Assembly: GCA_003251175.1 (NCBI GenBank)
Contig: QKHC01000133.1
Span: 1-40,858, forward strand
Reading direction: 5' to 3'
Length of the DNA stretch: 40,858 nucleotides
DNA from: Gemmatimonadota bacterium
GTDB lineage: Bacteria; Gemmatimonadota; Gemmatimonadetes; Gemmatimonadales; GWC2-71-9
The notes beneath the pieces were generated by a model. It did no database searches. It had not been told where the DNA came from and saw only the letters and a program-made list of their open reading frames with translations. Of the stretch, positions 1 to 6,793 are shown piece after piece. Both the position numbers and the translations under genes were made by a program. The stretch's first letter is position 1. The number at the start of each line of letters is the position of its first letter.

Positions 1-150
1 CACGTGGGCGGGGCGCCGTGGCCCGGGCCGCGCTCCACACTGGCACTGCTGCTGCTGACCTTCGGGCACTTCGCGTCGGGGAGCTGGGCGGCGGCGACTG
101 TGAGACGAATCACGGAGCGATTCACGAGATTCGCAGCGATTCACGCTTGA
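1..150 (+). CDS. C-terminal end of a possible membrane protein (5' truncated)
   Basis: The first forward frame is open from the window edge to a TGA at 148-150 and encodes about 49 residues. It contains one hydrophobic stretch rich in Leu, Ala and Gly (about residues 13-34) followed by a basic, Arg-rich tail, as in the last transmembrane helix and cytosolic tail of a membrane protein. I cannot name a family. The frame lies upstream of the multicopper oxidase on the same strand with about 90 nt between. In DNA this GC-rich a 150-nt open frame can occur by chance, so this is tentative. Confidence 0.35.
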   Translation, partial: HVGGAPWPGPRSTLALLLLTFGHFASGSWAAATVRRITERFTRFAAIHA

Positions 151-243
151 CGGCGTGACCCACCCACTGCAAGTTGCGCGTCCGTCGAGGCCGCGCGGCG
201 CGCGACCTCGTTGCCCCGTTCCCGTGCATTCCGGAGACCCCCG

Positions 244-1218
244 ATGCGGTTTGCCTTGCTGAGCGCCGCCGCCGTCCTGGCGGTCGCGCCCGGATTGACC
301 CACGCCCAGACGCCGCAGAACCGGACGTACTACCTCGCCGCTGACGAAGTGATGTGGGACTACGCCCCGACCGGCATGGACCAGATCCGGGGCATCCCGA
401 TCGACAGCGCGAAACCGAGCCTCAGGCGCCCCAACCGTCTCGGCCGCGTATACCGCAAGGCGATGTACCGCGAGTACACCGACAGCACCTTCCGCACCCT
501 CAAGCCACGGCCGCCGGAGTGGGAGCACCTGGGGCTGCTGGGACCGGTGCTGCGAGCCGTCGTCGGCGACACGATCCGTGTCGTGTTCCGCAACAATGGA
601 TCGCATCCGTTCAGCGTCCACCCGCACGGCGTGTTCTACGAGAAGGGGTCGGAAGGCACTCCGTACCGGGACGGCACCGCCGACGGCGAAAAGCTGGACG
701 ACGCCGTGCCGCCGGGGGGCACGCACACCTACGTCTGGGCGGTGCCGGAGCGCGCCGGCCCCGGGCCCGGCGATGGCAGCTCGGTCATGTGGATGTATCA
801 CTCGCACGTGGACGAGGGGAAAGACGTCACGGCGGGATTGATGGGACCGATCCTCGTCACGGCGGCCGGCAAGGCCCGCGCTGATGGCAGCCCGCAGGAC
901 GTGGATCGGGAGTTCGTCGTGAACTTCGCCATATATCCGGAAGCGATGAGTCACTACTTCCGCGACAACATCGCCCGCCAGATGCCATGGGCCGAGGCCG
1001 ACAGCCTAGCGGACGGCAATCCCTTCGGCGGCAACACGTTCCTCGACACGATGAACGGCTACATCTGGGGCAACATGCCGGTGATGACGGCCGTTCAGGG
1101 GGAGCGGGTGCGCTGGTACGTGATGTCGAGCACGACTGAGTTCGATTTCCACACCCCACACTGGCACGGCATGACCGTCCTGGCTCACCATACCCGCATG
1201 GACATTGTCAGCATCTGA
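244..1218 (+). CDS. Multicopper oxidase, N-terminal part (split gene)
   Basis: Exported multicopper oxidase-type protein, 324 residues from the ATG at 244. That start has a GGAGA Shine-Dalgarno 6 nt upstream and opens a clear signal peptide (about residues 1-21, ending THA); a TTG at 211 in the same frame lacks these. Copper-ligand motifs are visible: HPHG at 126-129, HSH at 186-188 and HTPHWHG at 303-309, which are the trinuclear and type 1 copper ligand sets of the cupredoxin domains. The protein stops 15 residues after HTPHWHG. The remaining ligand block (HCHxxxHxxxxM) is encoded in the next frame, whose ATG shares one base with this TGA (TGATG). In intact relatives both blocks lie in one chain. 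So this is either a translationally coupled split protein or a gene broken by a small deletion. Confidence 0.8.
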   Translation: MRFALLSAAAVLAVAPGLTHAQTPQNRTYYLAADEVMWDYAPTGMDQIRGIPIDSAKPSLRRPNRLGRVYRKAMYREYTDSTFRTLKPRPPEWEHLGLLGPVLRAVVGDTIRVVFRNNGSHPFSVHPHGVFYEKGSEGTPYRDGTADGEKLDDAVPPGGTHTYVWAVPERAGPGPGDGSSVMWMYHSHVDEGKDVTAGLMGPILVTAAGKARADGSPQDVDREFVVNFAIYPEAMSHYFRDNIARQMPWAEADSLADGNPFGGNTFLDTMNGYIWGNMPVMTAVQGERVRWYVMSSTTEFDFHTPHWHGMTVLAHHTRMDIVSI

Positions 1219-1988
1219 TGGTGGTGGCGGACATGGAAACGGACAACCCCGGTGTGTGGCTGTTCCATTGCCACGTCAAGATCCACCTCGAGGGTGGGAT
1301 GGCCGCGCGGTTTGCGGTCTTGCCAAAGACCGATCTGGCGGCTCGCGCCCGGATCGAGGAGGCCATCAAGCCGTTGACCGCGGCGCCGGACCCGTTCCTC
1401 GCGACCGGCGCCAAGCTGCCTGGCCGCTGGCACGCCCGGCCGGACGCGCCCGCCACGCGGACCGAACTCATGCGGCTCGCCGCGATGGGCAACGGAATGC
1501 ACGCGACCATGGGACCGTCGGGGATCTTCTTCGACTCGACCCGCACGGCGACGGGTTCCTTCCGCGCGCGCGTCACGCTCACGCAAACCAGGGCGACCGA
1601 ACATCCCGAGGCGCTGGGGCTGTTGCTCGGCGGTCGGGATCTGACGGGACCAGACCAGTCGTACCTCTACTTCCTGGTGCGACAGGACGGGAAGTACCTG
1701 ATCAAGCACCGCGCGGGCGCCGAGACGCACACACTGGTGGACTGGACGGCGCATGGCGCCGTCAACAAGGTGTCCGGCGACGGCGGCGCCACCAATGAGC
1801 TCGCGGTCGAGACGACCGCCGATGGTGCTCGTTTCCTGATCAACGGGACCGAGGTGGTGACGCTGCCGCGGACCGAGCAGCTGCAAACCGACGGCATCGT
1901 GGGACTGCGCGTCAACCACCACCTCGACGTTCACGTGGCCGACCTGGGCGTCGAGCCGCTCGCTGGGGTCCGGCGGGCGTCACGCTAG
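1218..1988 (+). CDS. Multicopper oxidase, C-terminal part with extra beta-sandwich-like domain
   Basis: This frame of 256 residues starts at an ATG overlapping the previous stop by one base. It opens with the sequence that normally follows the type 1 copper loop: HCH at residues 17-19, His23 and Met28, which complete the type 1 and trinuclear copper sites. After a linker (about 60-85) comes a region of about 150 residues with alternating beta-like segments that looks like a concanavalin/LamG or DUF1080-type beta-sandwich; that assignment is by appearance only. The chain has no signal peptide of its own. Translated separately it could not be exported by Sec, so a functional oxidase would require readthrough or frameshifting, or co-export. 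The C-terminal appendage is unusual for plain multicopper oxidases. Confidence 0.7.
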   Translation: MVVADMETDNPGVWLFHCHVKIHLEGGMAARFAVLPKTDLAARARIEEAIKPLTAAPDPFLATGAKLPGRWHARPDAPATRTELMRLAAMGNGMHATMGPSGIFFDSTRTATGSFRARVTLTQTRATEHPEALGLLLGGRDLTGPDQSYLYFLVRQDGKYLIKHRAGAETHTLVDWTAHGAVNKVSGDGGATNELAVETTADGARFLINGTEVVTLPRTEQLQTDGIVGLRVNHHLDVHVADLGVEPLAGVRRASR

Positions 1989-2018
1989 CCACCGGAGAGT
2001 ACGCAGGGGCCACCGAGC

Positions 2019-2795
2019 ATGACGAGCGATCGCGTCGTCGTGATCACCGGGGCGAGCAGGGGCATCGGCGCCGCGCTCGCCGAGCTGCTGGCGGCTCGCG
2101 GCGCGGTGGTCGTGCTGGTGGCGCGCAGCGAAGACGCGCTGCGGGCCGTTGCGGCCCGCTGCGGTAGACGCGCGCTGCCGATCGTCGCGGATGTGCGGGA
2201 TCGCGACGCGGTACGCCGCGTGGTTGCCGAATCGCTCGCCCAATACGGCCACATCGACGTCTGGGTGAACAACGTCGGTCAGGGCATCACGCGCGATCCG
2301 TCCCAGCTGACCGATGAGGACGTCGACGACATGATGCGTACCAACGTGAAATCGGCACTGTATGGAATGCAGGAAGTATTGCCGCACTTCAAGGAGCGCG
2401 GCGCCGGTCACGTCATCAACGTATCGTCGATGCTCGGGCGCATCCCGTTCGCGACGTTCCGCTCCGCGTACAGCGGCGCCAAGCACTTTCTCAACGCGCT
2501 CACCGCCAACTTCAGGGCCGAGATCCAGCAGACCCATCCGGGCATCCAGATTTCCCTCGTCTCACCCGGGATCGTCCGCACCGAGTTCGGGATCCGTGCC
2601 CGGCACGGCGGGCCGGATTCGCGATCGTTGCCGAACTCACAGGGTGCCGAAGACGTGGCAGCGGTGATCGCGGACGTGATCCACACCCGCCGCCCGGACG
2701 CGTACACCCAGCCCGGCAGCCGCGAGCGCGTCACCTCGTTCTACGCGTCTCTGGGGGAGGACCCGCCCGCGACGGCGGACGGCGGCGACACGTAG
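2019..2795 (+). CDS. SDR family NAD(P)-dependent oxidoreductase
   Basis: Classical short-chain dehydrogenase/reductase of 258 residues. It shows the cofactor motif TGASRGIG (10-17), the NNVG structural motif (84-87) and the catalytic Ser137, Tyr151 and Lys155 (YSGAK). An Arg after the first strand (Arg36 in VAR) is often seen in NADP-preferring members. The substrate cannot be read from sequence. The gene starts 30 nt after the multicopper oxidase stop on the same strand, so co-transcription is likely. It ends only 3 nt from the convergent cupin stop at 2799, leaving no room for an intergenic terminator. Confidence 0.9.
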   Translation: MTSDRVVVITGASRGIGAALAELLAARGAVVVLVARSEDALRAVAARCGRRALPIVADVRDRDAVRRVVAESLAQYGHIDVWVNNVGQGITRDPSQLTDEDVDDMMRTNVKSALYGMQEVLPHFKERGAGHVINVSSMLGRIPFATFRSAYSGAKHFLNALTANFRAEIQQTHPGIQISLVSPGIVRTEFGIRARHGGPDSRSLPNSQGAEDVAAVIADVIHTRRPDAYTQPGSRERVTSFYASLGEDPPATADGGDT

Positions 2796-2798
2796 CGT

Positions 2799-3215
2799 TC
2801 AGCGGTCGGGCAGCTCTCTCACCGGGACGGGGCGATCCCGCTCCCGCTCCACCACGCAGAGAAACCCCAGCGGCTCGCTCCCGACCGCCCGGAACTGATG
2901 CACGGTACCCGGAGCGACGTACACGACGTCGAAGGGCTCGATCGCGTGGGCTTCCCCACCCAGCCGCACCGTGCCGCGCCCACGCACCACAACCACCGTA
3001 TGCCGGTGGTCATGTCGCTCGAGCGTCGAATAGCCACCGGGCTGAACCTCGAAGTAGCGGGTGACGATCGGGCTGTGCTCCTCCCCGGCCCCCTCGCCGA
3101 CGAGGGTCTGGCGCGTCACGTCCCTGAACAGGGTCGGGTCGGGCTTGTAGCTGGCGATCGTGACCCCCTCCCAGCGGAAGTCGGCACACTTGATGACCTT
3201 GGACGCCTCGCTCAT
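2799..3215 (-). CDS. Single-domain cupin, candidate methylthio-sugar phosphate lyase partner of the RuBisCO-like protein
   Basis: Small cupin of 138 residues. The start at 3215 is fixed by an ATGA overlap with the stop of the upstream RuBisCO-like gene; the open frame continues upstream only as a shadow. The first cupin motif has His68, His70 and His72 after a GG turn, and the second has PGTVH with His106, so a 3-4 His metal site is plausible. The usual Glu of motif 1 appears to be replaced by Val. In Rhodospirillum rubrum a RuBisCO-like isomerase works with a cupin that splits methanethiol from 1-methylthio-xylulose 5-phosphate to give deoxyxylulose 5-phosphate. The coupled gene order here suggests the same role. 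A generic sugar-binding or regulatory cupin remains possible. Confidence 0.8.
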   Translation of the reverse strand: MSEASKVIKCADFRWEGVTIASYKPDPTLFRDVTRQTLVGEGAGEEHSPIVTRYFEVQPGGYSTLERHDHRHTVVVVRGRGTVRLGGEAHAIEPFDVVYVAPGTVHQFRAVGSEPLGFLCVVERERDRPVPVRELPDR

Positions 3216-4354
3216 GCCTCGTAGCCCCGCAGTGTCTCGACGACGCGCCGGGTCGCCGCCTCGGGGTCCGGCTGACGCAGCAGACTGGCCCCGATGAGCA
3301 ACATCGTATCGAGCCCGTACTGCTCGACCCAGTACGGCACGCGCTCGGCGTCCACGCCGCCCCCGGGGACGGGCAGCGCCGGACGCATCCCGCCCAGGGA
3401 AGCGCGCAATCGCTGGTTGATGGCGCGACACTGGTCCACCGTCCAGGTGGTGAAGCGGCCACCGGCATTCACGTAGATCACCCCGTCAGCCCCCGCCACG
3501 CGGAACAGCGTACCGAACAGCACCTCCGGCGCGATGCCATGCTCCGCTCCAAAGAAGACACCGCTCATCGTGGGATGCGCGAGCACCATCAGGTCGCGGG
3601 TGCCGATGCTCCGCGCGGCGTCCACTCCCTGCGGCAGCAGGTTCACGAGGACGCCCCGGCAGCCGGCTCGCTGAACGGTATCGAGCCGCTGATCGAGCCC
3701 GGACAGCGGGCCGGACACGTGCGGGAAGTACAGCGTGCGATTCCCCGTTTCCTGGTTGGCGCGCTGCACTGCTTCCTGGCAGCGGCGCACCCGCTCGGCG
3801 AACGGAGCCGGCGCCTGGTTGGCCACATTGTGGTCGTCCTTCACGATGTCGGCGCCGGCCCGCGCAAAGCGGTAGCACTGCTCCGCCAGGGCGGCGACGT
3901 CGAGACCGACCGGCTTGGCCGCCGTGCAGAACAGCGGCCGCGCCGCAGCGCCACAGCTCTCGCGCAGGCCTGCGATCCCGAACCGCGGGCCGGGGAGGGC
4001 GGCGAGCAGCGCTTCAGGGAACACGATGTCTACCACCCGCACACCCGACAGCAGCGACACGTTGCCGAAGACCAGGTTGAACAGCTGCGTCACGTCACCG
4101 CCGACGAGCTCTGGCTCGTAGGCGACCACGACACGCCAATGTCCCGCGTCGCCGGGCGCGACGGCGTCGACCTGCCCCACCAGTCGCGCTTCGACGTCGG
4201 GCGCGGTGCCTTGAGGCACCTCGACGCTCTGCTCGCGGGCGATGAAGCGCGCCCGGGACTCGGCGGCGGCGCCGGATTCAGCGGCGAGGACGTAGGTGAT
4301 GCGCAGCATCGAGCCAAGATACGGCGGCGCGAGCCTGGCCGTTGGGGCCGCCAT
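3212..4354 (-). CDS. RuBisCO-like protein (form IV)
   Basis: Member of the RuBisCO large-chain superfamily, 380 residues and so shorter than true RuBisCO. Recognisable segments are the N-domain [14 protein letters not shown] region (49-62), [10 protein letters not shown] (122-131), AAKP around Lys147, and the barrel strand [10 protein letters not shown] with Lys172 at the position of the carbamylated Lys201 of RuBisCO. Residues required for CO2 fixation are not conserved: the metal ligand equivalent to Glu204 is His175, and the loop-6 region ([10 protein letters not shown]) lacks the catalytic Lys. Such proteins act as enolases or isomerases on sulfur-containing or other sugar phosphates. The coupled downstream cupin points to a methylthio-ribulose phosphate isomerase role. 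A start at 4309 ([11 protein letters not shown]) fits homologues equally well; neither start has a good Shine-Dalgarno. Confidence 0.88.
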   Translation of the reverse strand: MAAPTARLAPPYLGSMLRITYVLAAESGAAAESRARFIAREQSVEVPQGTAPDVEARLVGQVDAVAPGDAGHWRVVVAYEPELVGGDVTQLFNLVFGNVSLLSGVRVVDIVFPEALLAALPGPRFGIAGLRESCGAAARPLFCTAAKPVGLDVAALAEQCYRFARAGADIVKDDHNVANQAPAPFAERVRRCQEAVQRANQETGNRTLYFPHVSGPLSGLDQRLDTVQRAGCRGVLVNLLPQGVDAARSIGTRDLMVLAHPTMSGVFFGAEHGIAPEVLFGTLFRVAGADGVIYVNAGGRFTTWTVDQCRAINQRLRASLGGMRPALPVPGGGVDAERVPYWVEQYGLDTMLLIGASLLRQPDPEAATRRVVETLRGYEA

Positions 4355-4413
4355 TGTCGAGATTTCGGAACCCGCACCCGGCTTTCTGGGTTTGGTGTGG
4401 TAGGGAGGGAATC

Positions 4414-5301
4414 ATGCCGCAAGCACTGGCTCCAGTGAGCGATATCGCATCGCGCGGCTACGCGCATCCCGAAGTGCTCGTCTCGACGCAGTGGGTCGCC
4501 GACCATCTCGGAGACCCGACGGTCCGCCTCGTCGAGTCGGACGAGGACGTGCTGCTCTACGAGACGGGCCACATTCCCGGTGCCGTGAAGATCGACTGGG
4601 TTGGCGACCTCAACGACCCCGTGACCCGAGACTACGTCGATGCCATGCGGTTCCAGGAGCTGCTGCGCGATCGCGGAATCGCCGACGACACCACGATCGT
4701 GCTCTACGGTGACAAGAACAACTGGTGGGCGACCTATGCCTTCTGGGTATTCCGGCTGTTCGGCATTGAGCGATTGCGCGTAATGGACGGGGGCCGGCTG
4801 CGCTGGGTTGAGGAGGGACGTCCGTTGACGACCGACGCGCCGCGCCACGCCCCGGGCCGTATCACGGTACGCAAGCGTGAGGACGGCCGTATTCGTGCCT
4901 TCCGCGACCAGGTCACCCGCCACGTGAAGGCCGGCAAGCCGCTGGTGGACGTGCGCAGTCTCGAGGAATTCCGCGGTGAGCGGCTGCACATGCCCGAGTA
5001 TCCAAACGAAGGCGCGTTACGCGGCGGTCACATCCCAGGAGCCCGCAGCATTCCGTGGGGACGCGCCGTCACCCCCGAGACGCACACTTTCCGACCGGCC
5101 GCGGAGCTGCGCGCGATCTACCTGGAAGAGAACGGACTGCAACCGGGGGACGACGTCGTCGTGTACTGCCGCATCGGCGAGCGCTCCTCGCACACCTGGT
5201 TCGCACTGACATACCTGCTGGGCTTCGAGCACGTCGCCAACTACGACGGCTCGTGGACCGAGTGGGGCAACCTGGTGCGCGCGCCGATCGAGAAGCCGTA
5301 G
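4414..5301 (+). CDS. Two-domain rhodanese, thiosulfate sulfurtransferase
   Basis: Sulfurtransferase of 295 residues with tandem rhodanese domains. The N-terminal domain (about 20-140) is catalytically inactive, with YGDKNNWW in the active-site position. The C-terminal domain (about 165-290) carries Cys252 in the loop CRIGERSS, which forms the persulfide; this loop type matches actinobacterial CysA-like thiosulfate sulfurtransferases rather than mercaptopyruvate enzymes (CGxGVT). The ATG at 4414 is chosen because AGGGAGGG lies just upstream and the extension toward 4342 does not resemble rhodanese. The next gene begins at a GTG sharing one base with this TAG, so sulfur carrier and scaffold appear to be made together. 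The gene is divergent from the RuBisCO-like gene. Confidence 0.92.
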   Translation: MPQALAPVSDIASRGYAHPEVLVSTQWVADHLGDPTVRLVESDEDVLLYETGHIPGAVKIDWVGDLNDPVTRDYVDAMRFQELLRDRGIADDTTIVLYGDKNNWWATYAFWVFRLFGIERLRVMDGGRLRWVEEGRPLTTDAPRHAPGRITVRKREDGRIRAFRDQVTRHVKAGKPLVDVRSLEEFRGERLHMPEYPNEGALRGGHIPGARSIPWGRAVTPETHTFRPAAELRAIYLEENGLQPGDDVVVYCRIGERSSHTWFALTYLLGFEHVANYDGSWTEWGNLVRAPIEKP

Positions 5302-5819
5302 TGGACCGCGAGACCCGCATCGCCTGGCTGGTGGATCACCACCGGCGACCCCGACATCGCGGGGCGCTGCCCGACGCCGATGCGCAGGTGCCGGGTGGCA
5401 ATCCGGGATGCGGCGACATCATCACGATGTATCTCAGAGCCGACCCGGATGAGGATCGGGTGGCGGCTGTCTCCTTCGAGGGCAGCGGCTGCACGCTGAG
5501 CCAGGCGGCGGCATCAATTCTGGCCGAGCGCACCAATCGTGAACGGCCCACGTTCGCCGAAGTGCTCGCATTTTCCTACGAAGAGATGCTCGATCTGCTT
5601 GGCCGGGACGTCGCCGCCACGCGCCCGGCCTGCGCGTCGCTCGCTCTCGGCACGCTCAAGGCCGCGGTGAAGACCGTGGAGATGAACCGCAAGCTCAGGG
5701 CGGCTGGCCACAGCGACGCCGACATCGCGGCGTTACGACGCGCAGTGGCCGCTCAGGCAGCGGGCACGGGACTGGTGCTGGGCGAAGACGCGGAGCGGGC
5801 CGCACGGGAGGGCCGGTGA
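5301..5819 (+). CDS. sufU: SufU-like iron-sulfur cluster scaffold or sulfur-transfer protein
   Basis: IscU/NifU-fold protein of 172 residues. The four expected ligands are present: Cys37 and Asp39 (NPGCGD), Cys64 (GSGCTLS) and Cys111 (RPACASL), with the longer spacing before the last Cys that distinguishes SufU from IscU. In SufU-type proteins these bind zinc and accept sulfur from SufS. The GTG start at 5301 overlaps the rhodanese stop by one base (TAGTG), and the longer upstream frame is a shadow of the rhodanese. No cysteine desulfurase or SufB, SufC or SufD lies in the window, so this protein may serve the adjacent rhodanese or act at a distance with a suf operon elsewhere. The extra C-terminal 30 residues are Ala-rich. 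Confidence 0.85.
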   Translation: MDRETRIAWLVDHHRRPRHRGALPDADAQVPGGNPGCGDIITMYLRADPDEDRVAAVSFEGSGCTLSQAAASILAERTNRERPTFAEVLAFSYEEMLDLLGRDVAATRPACASLALGTLKAAVKTVEMNRKLRAAGHSDADIAALRRAVAAQAAGTGLVLGEDAERAAREGR

Positions 5820-6745
5820 CCCGCATCGCGTCGCTGCTGGCCAGCGGGACCGAGATCGCGTACGCGCTCGGCATCGGCGATGCGGTCGTGGGTATCTCCC
5901 ACGAATGCGACCACCCGCCGGAGGCGCTGGGCCGCCCGCGGCTCAGCCGCGCGCGCTTCGATCCGACGCACCTCGACAGCGGCGCCATCGACGCCGCCGT
6001 CCGCCAGGCGATGCAGCAATACGGCAGCGTCTACGCGGTGGACGTCGAGCGGCTCGCTGCGGTCGAGCCGGAGCTGATTCTCACACAGGGTGTGTGCGAG
6101 GTCTGTGCCGTGCCCACTCTCTCCGCGCAGGAGGCGGCGGCGGCACTCGACCCTGCGCCGACCGTGCTATCGCTCGACGCGCACGACCTCGCCGGGATTC
6201 TCGGCTCGATTCGGGACGTCGGCCGGGCGGCGGGAGTCGCCGACCGGGCGGAGGCGCTGGTGGTAAGCCTGGAGCGGCGCATCGACGCGGTGCGCCGCCG
6301 TGTCGCCGGCCGGCCGCGCCCGCGCGTACTGGCACTGGAGTGGCTCGACCCACCCTTCGCGCCCGGCCACTGGGTCCCCGAGATGATCGAGCTGGCCGGC
6401 GGCGTCAACCTGCTCGGCGCAACCGGCCAGCGCTCTCGCCAGGTCGGCTGGAGCGAGCTGACCGACCTGGCGGCAGACGTGCTGCTCGTGATGCCTTGTG
6501 GCTACGGGCTCGCCGCGTCGCGCGATGATGCGGATCGCCACCATGAGCAGCTGCGCGCGGTGGCGGGCAACGCCATCGAGGCCGGCCGCGCCTACGTCGT
6601 GGACGGATCCGCCTATTTCAATCGATCAGGGCCACGGGTCGTGGACGGGATCGAGATCCTCGCCGCTCTGCTCCATCCAGAGGCGCAGGCCGACATCGAT
6701 CTCACAGGCCGGGCTGCGCGATGGGGCCTGCCCGGGGCGCCCTGA
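5816..6745 (+). CDS. BtuF-like (cobalamin-binding) substrate-binding fold protein without signal peptide
   Basis: Helical-backbone metal-receptor fold protein of 309 residues, related to BtuF/FhuD substrate-binding proteins. The mature-type N terminus (RIASLLASGTEIAYALG) starts at once, with no signal peptide, so the product should stay in the cytoplasm or be exported by another route. A conserved CEVCAV segment (Cys94 and Cys97) lies where this COG0614 subgroup has two cysteines. The GTG at 5816 overlaps the SufU-like stop by 4 nt (GTGA), making a three-gene coupled unit with rhodanese and SufU. No BtuC or BtuD permease is nearby. The gene context of sulfur and metal proteins suggests a cofactor-handling role rather than simple uptake; that is inference. 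Confidence 0.8.
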   Translation: MTRIASLLASGTEIAYALGIGDAVVGISHECDHPPEALGRPRLSRARFDPTHLDSGAIDAAVRQAMQQYGSVYAVDVERLAAVEPELILTQGVCEVCAVPTLSAQEAAAALDPAPTVLSLDAHDLAGILGSIRDVGRAAGVADRAEALVVSLERRIDAVRRRVAGRPRPRVLALEWLDPPFAPGHWVPEMIELAGGVNLLGATGQRSRQVGWSELTDLAADVLLVMPCGYGLAASRDDADRHHEQLRAVAGNAIEAGRAYVVDGSAYFNRSGPRVVDGIEILAALLHPEAQADIDLTGRAARWGLPGAP

Positions 6746-6779
6746 CTCAGAGCATTCCCTCGCCGGGGTGGCTTCGGCT

Positions 6780-6785
6780 TATATT
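6780..6785 (+). promoter_or_regulatory. Possible -10 element TATATT of a near-leaderless transcript
   Basis: TATATT lies in a locally AT-rich patch of an otherwise GC-rich gap, only 8 nt before the helicase ATG at 6794. No convincing -35 is seen at 16-18 nt. If used, transcription would start at or a few bases before the ATG. Confidence 0.35.
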
Positions 6786-6793
6786 CGGGCACT

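Noticed and set aside
1205-1230. Programmed ribosomal frameshift joining the two oxidase halves
   Set aside because: There is no slippery heptamer; the only signal is a TGATG overlap, and a small deletion explains the missing residues better.
3212-4354. A functional carbon-fixing RuBisCO
   Set aside because: The protein is short, has His in place of a metal-binding Glu and lacks the loop-6 Lys; no phosphoribulokinase or small subunit is nearby.
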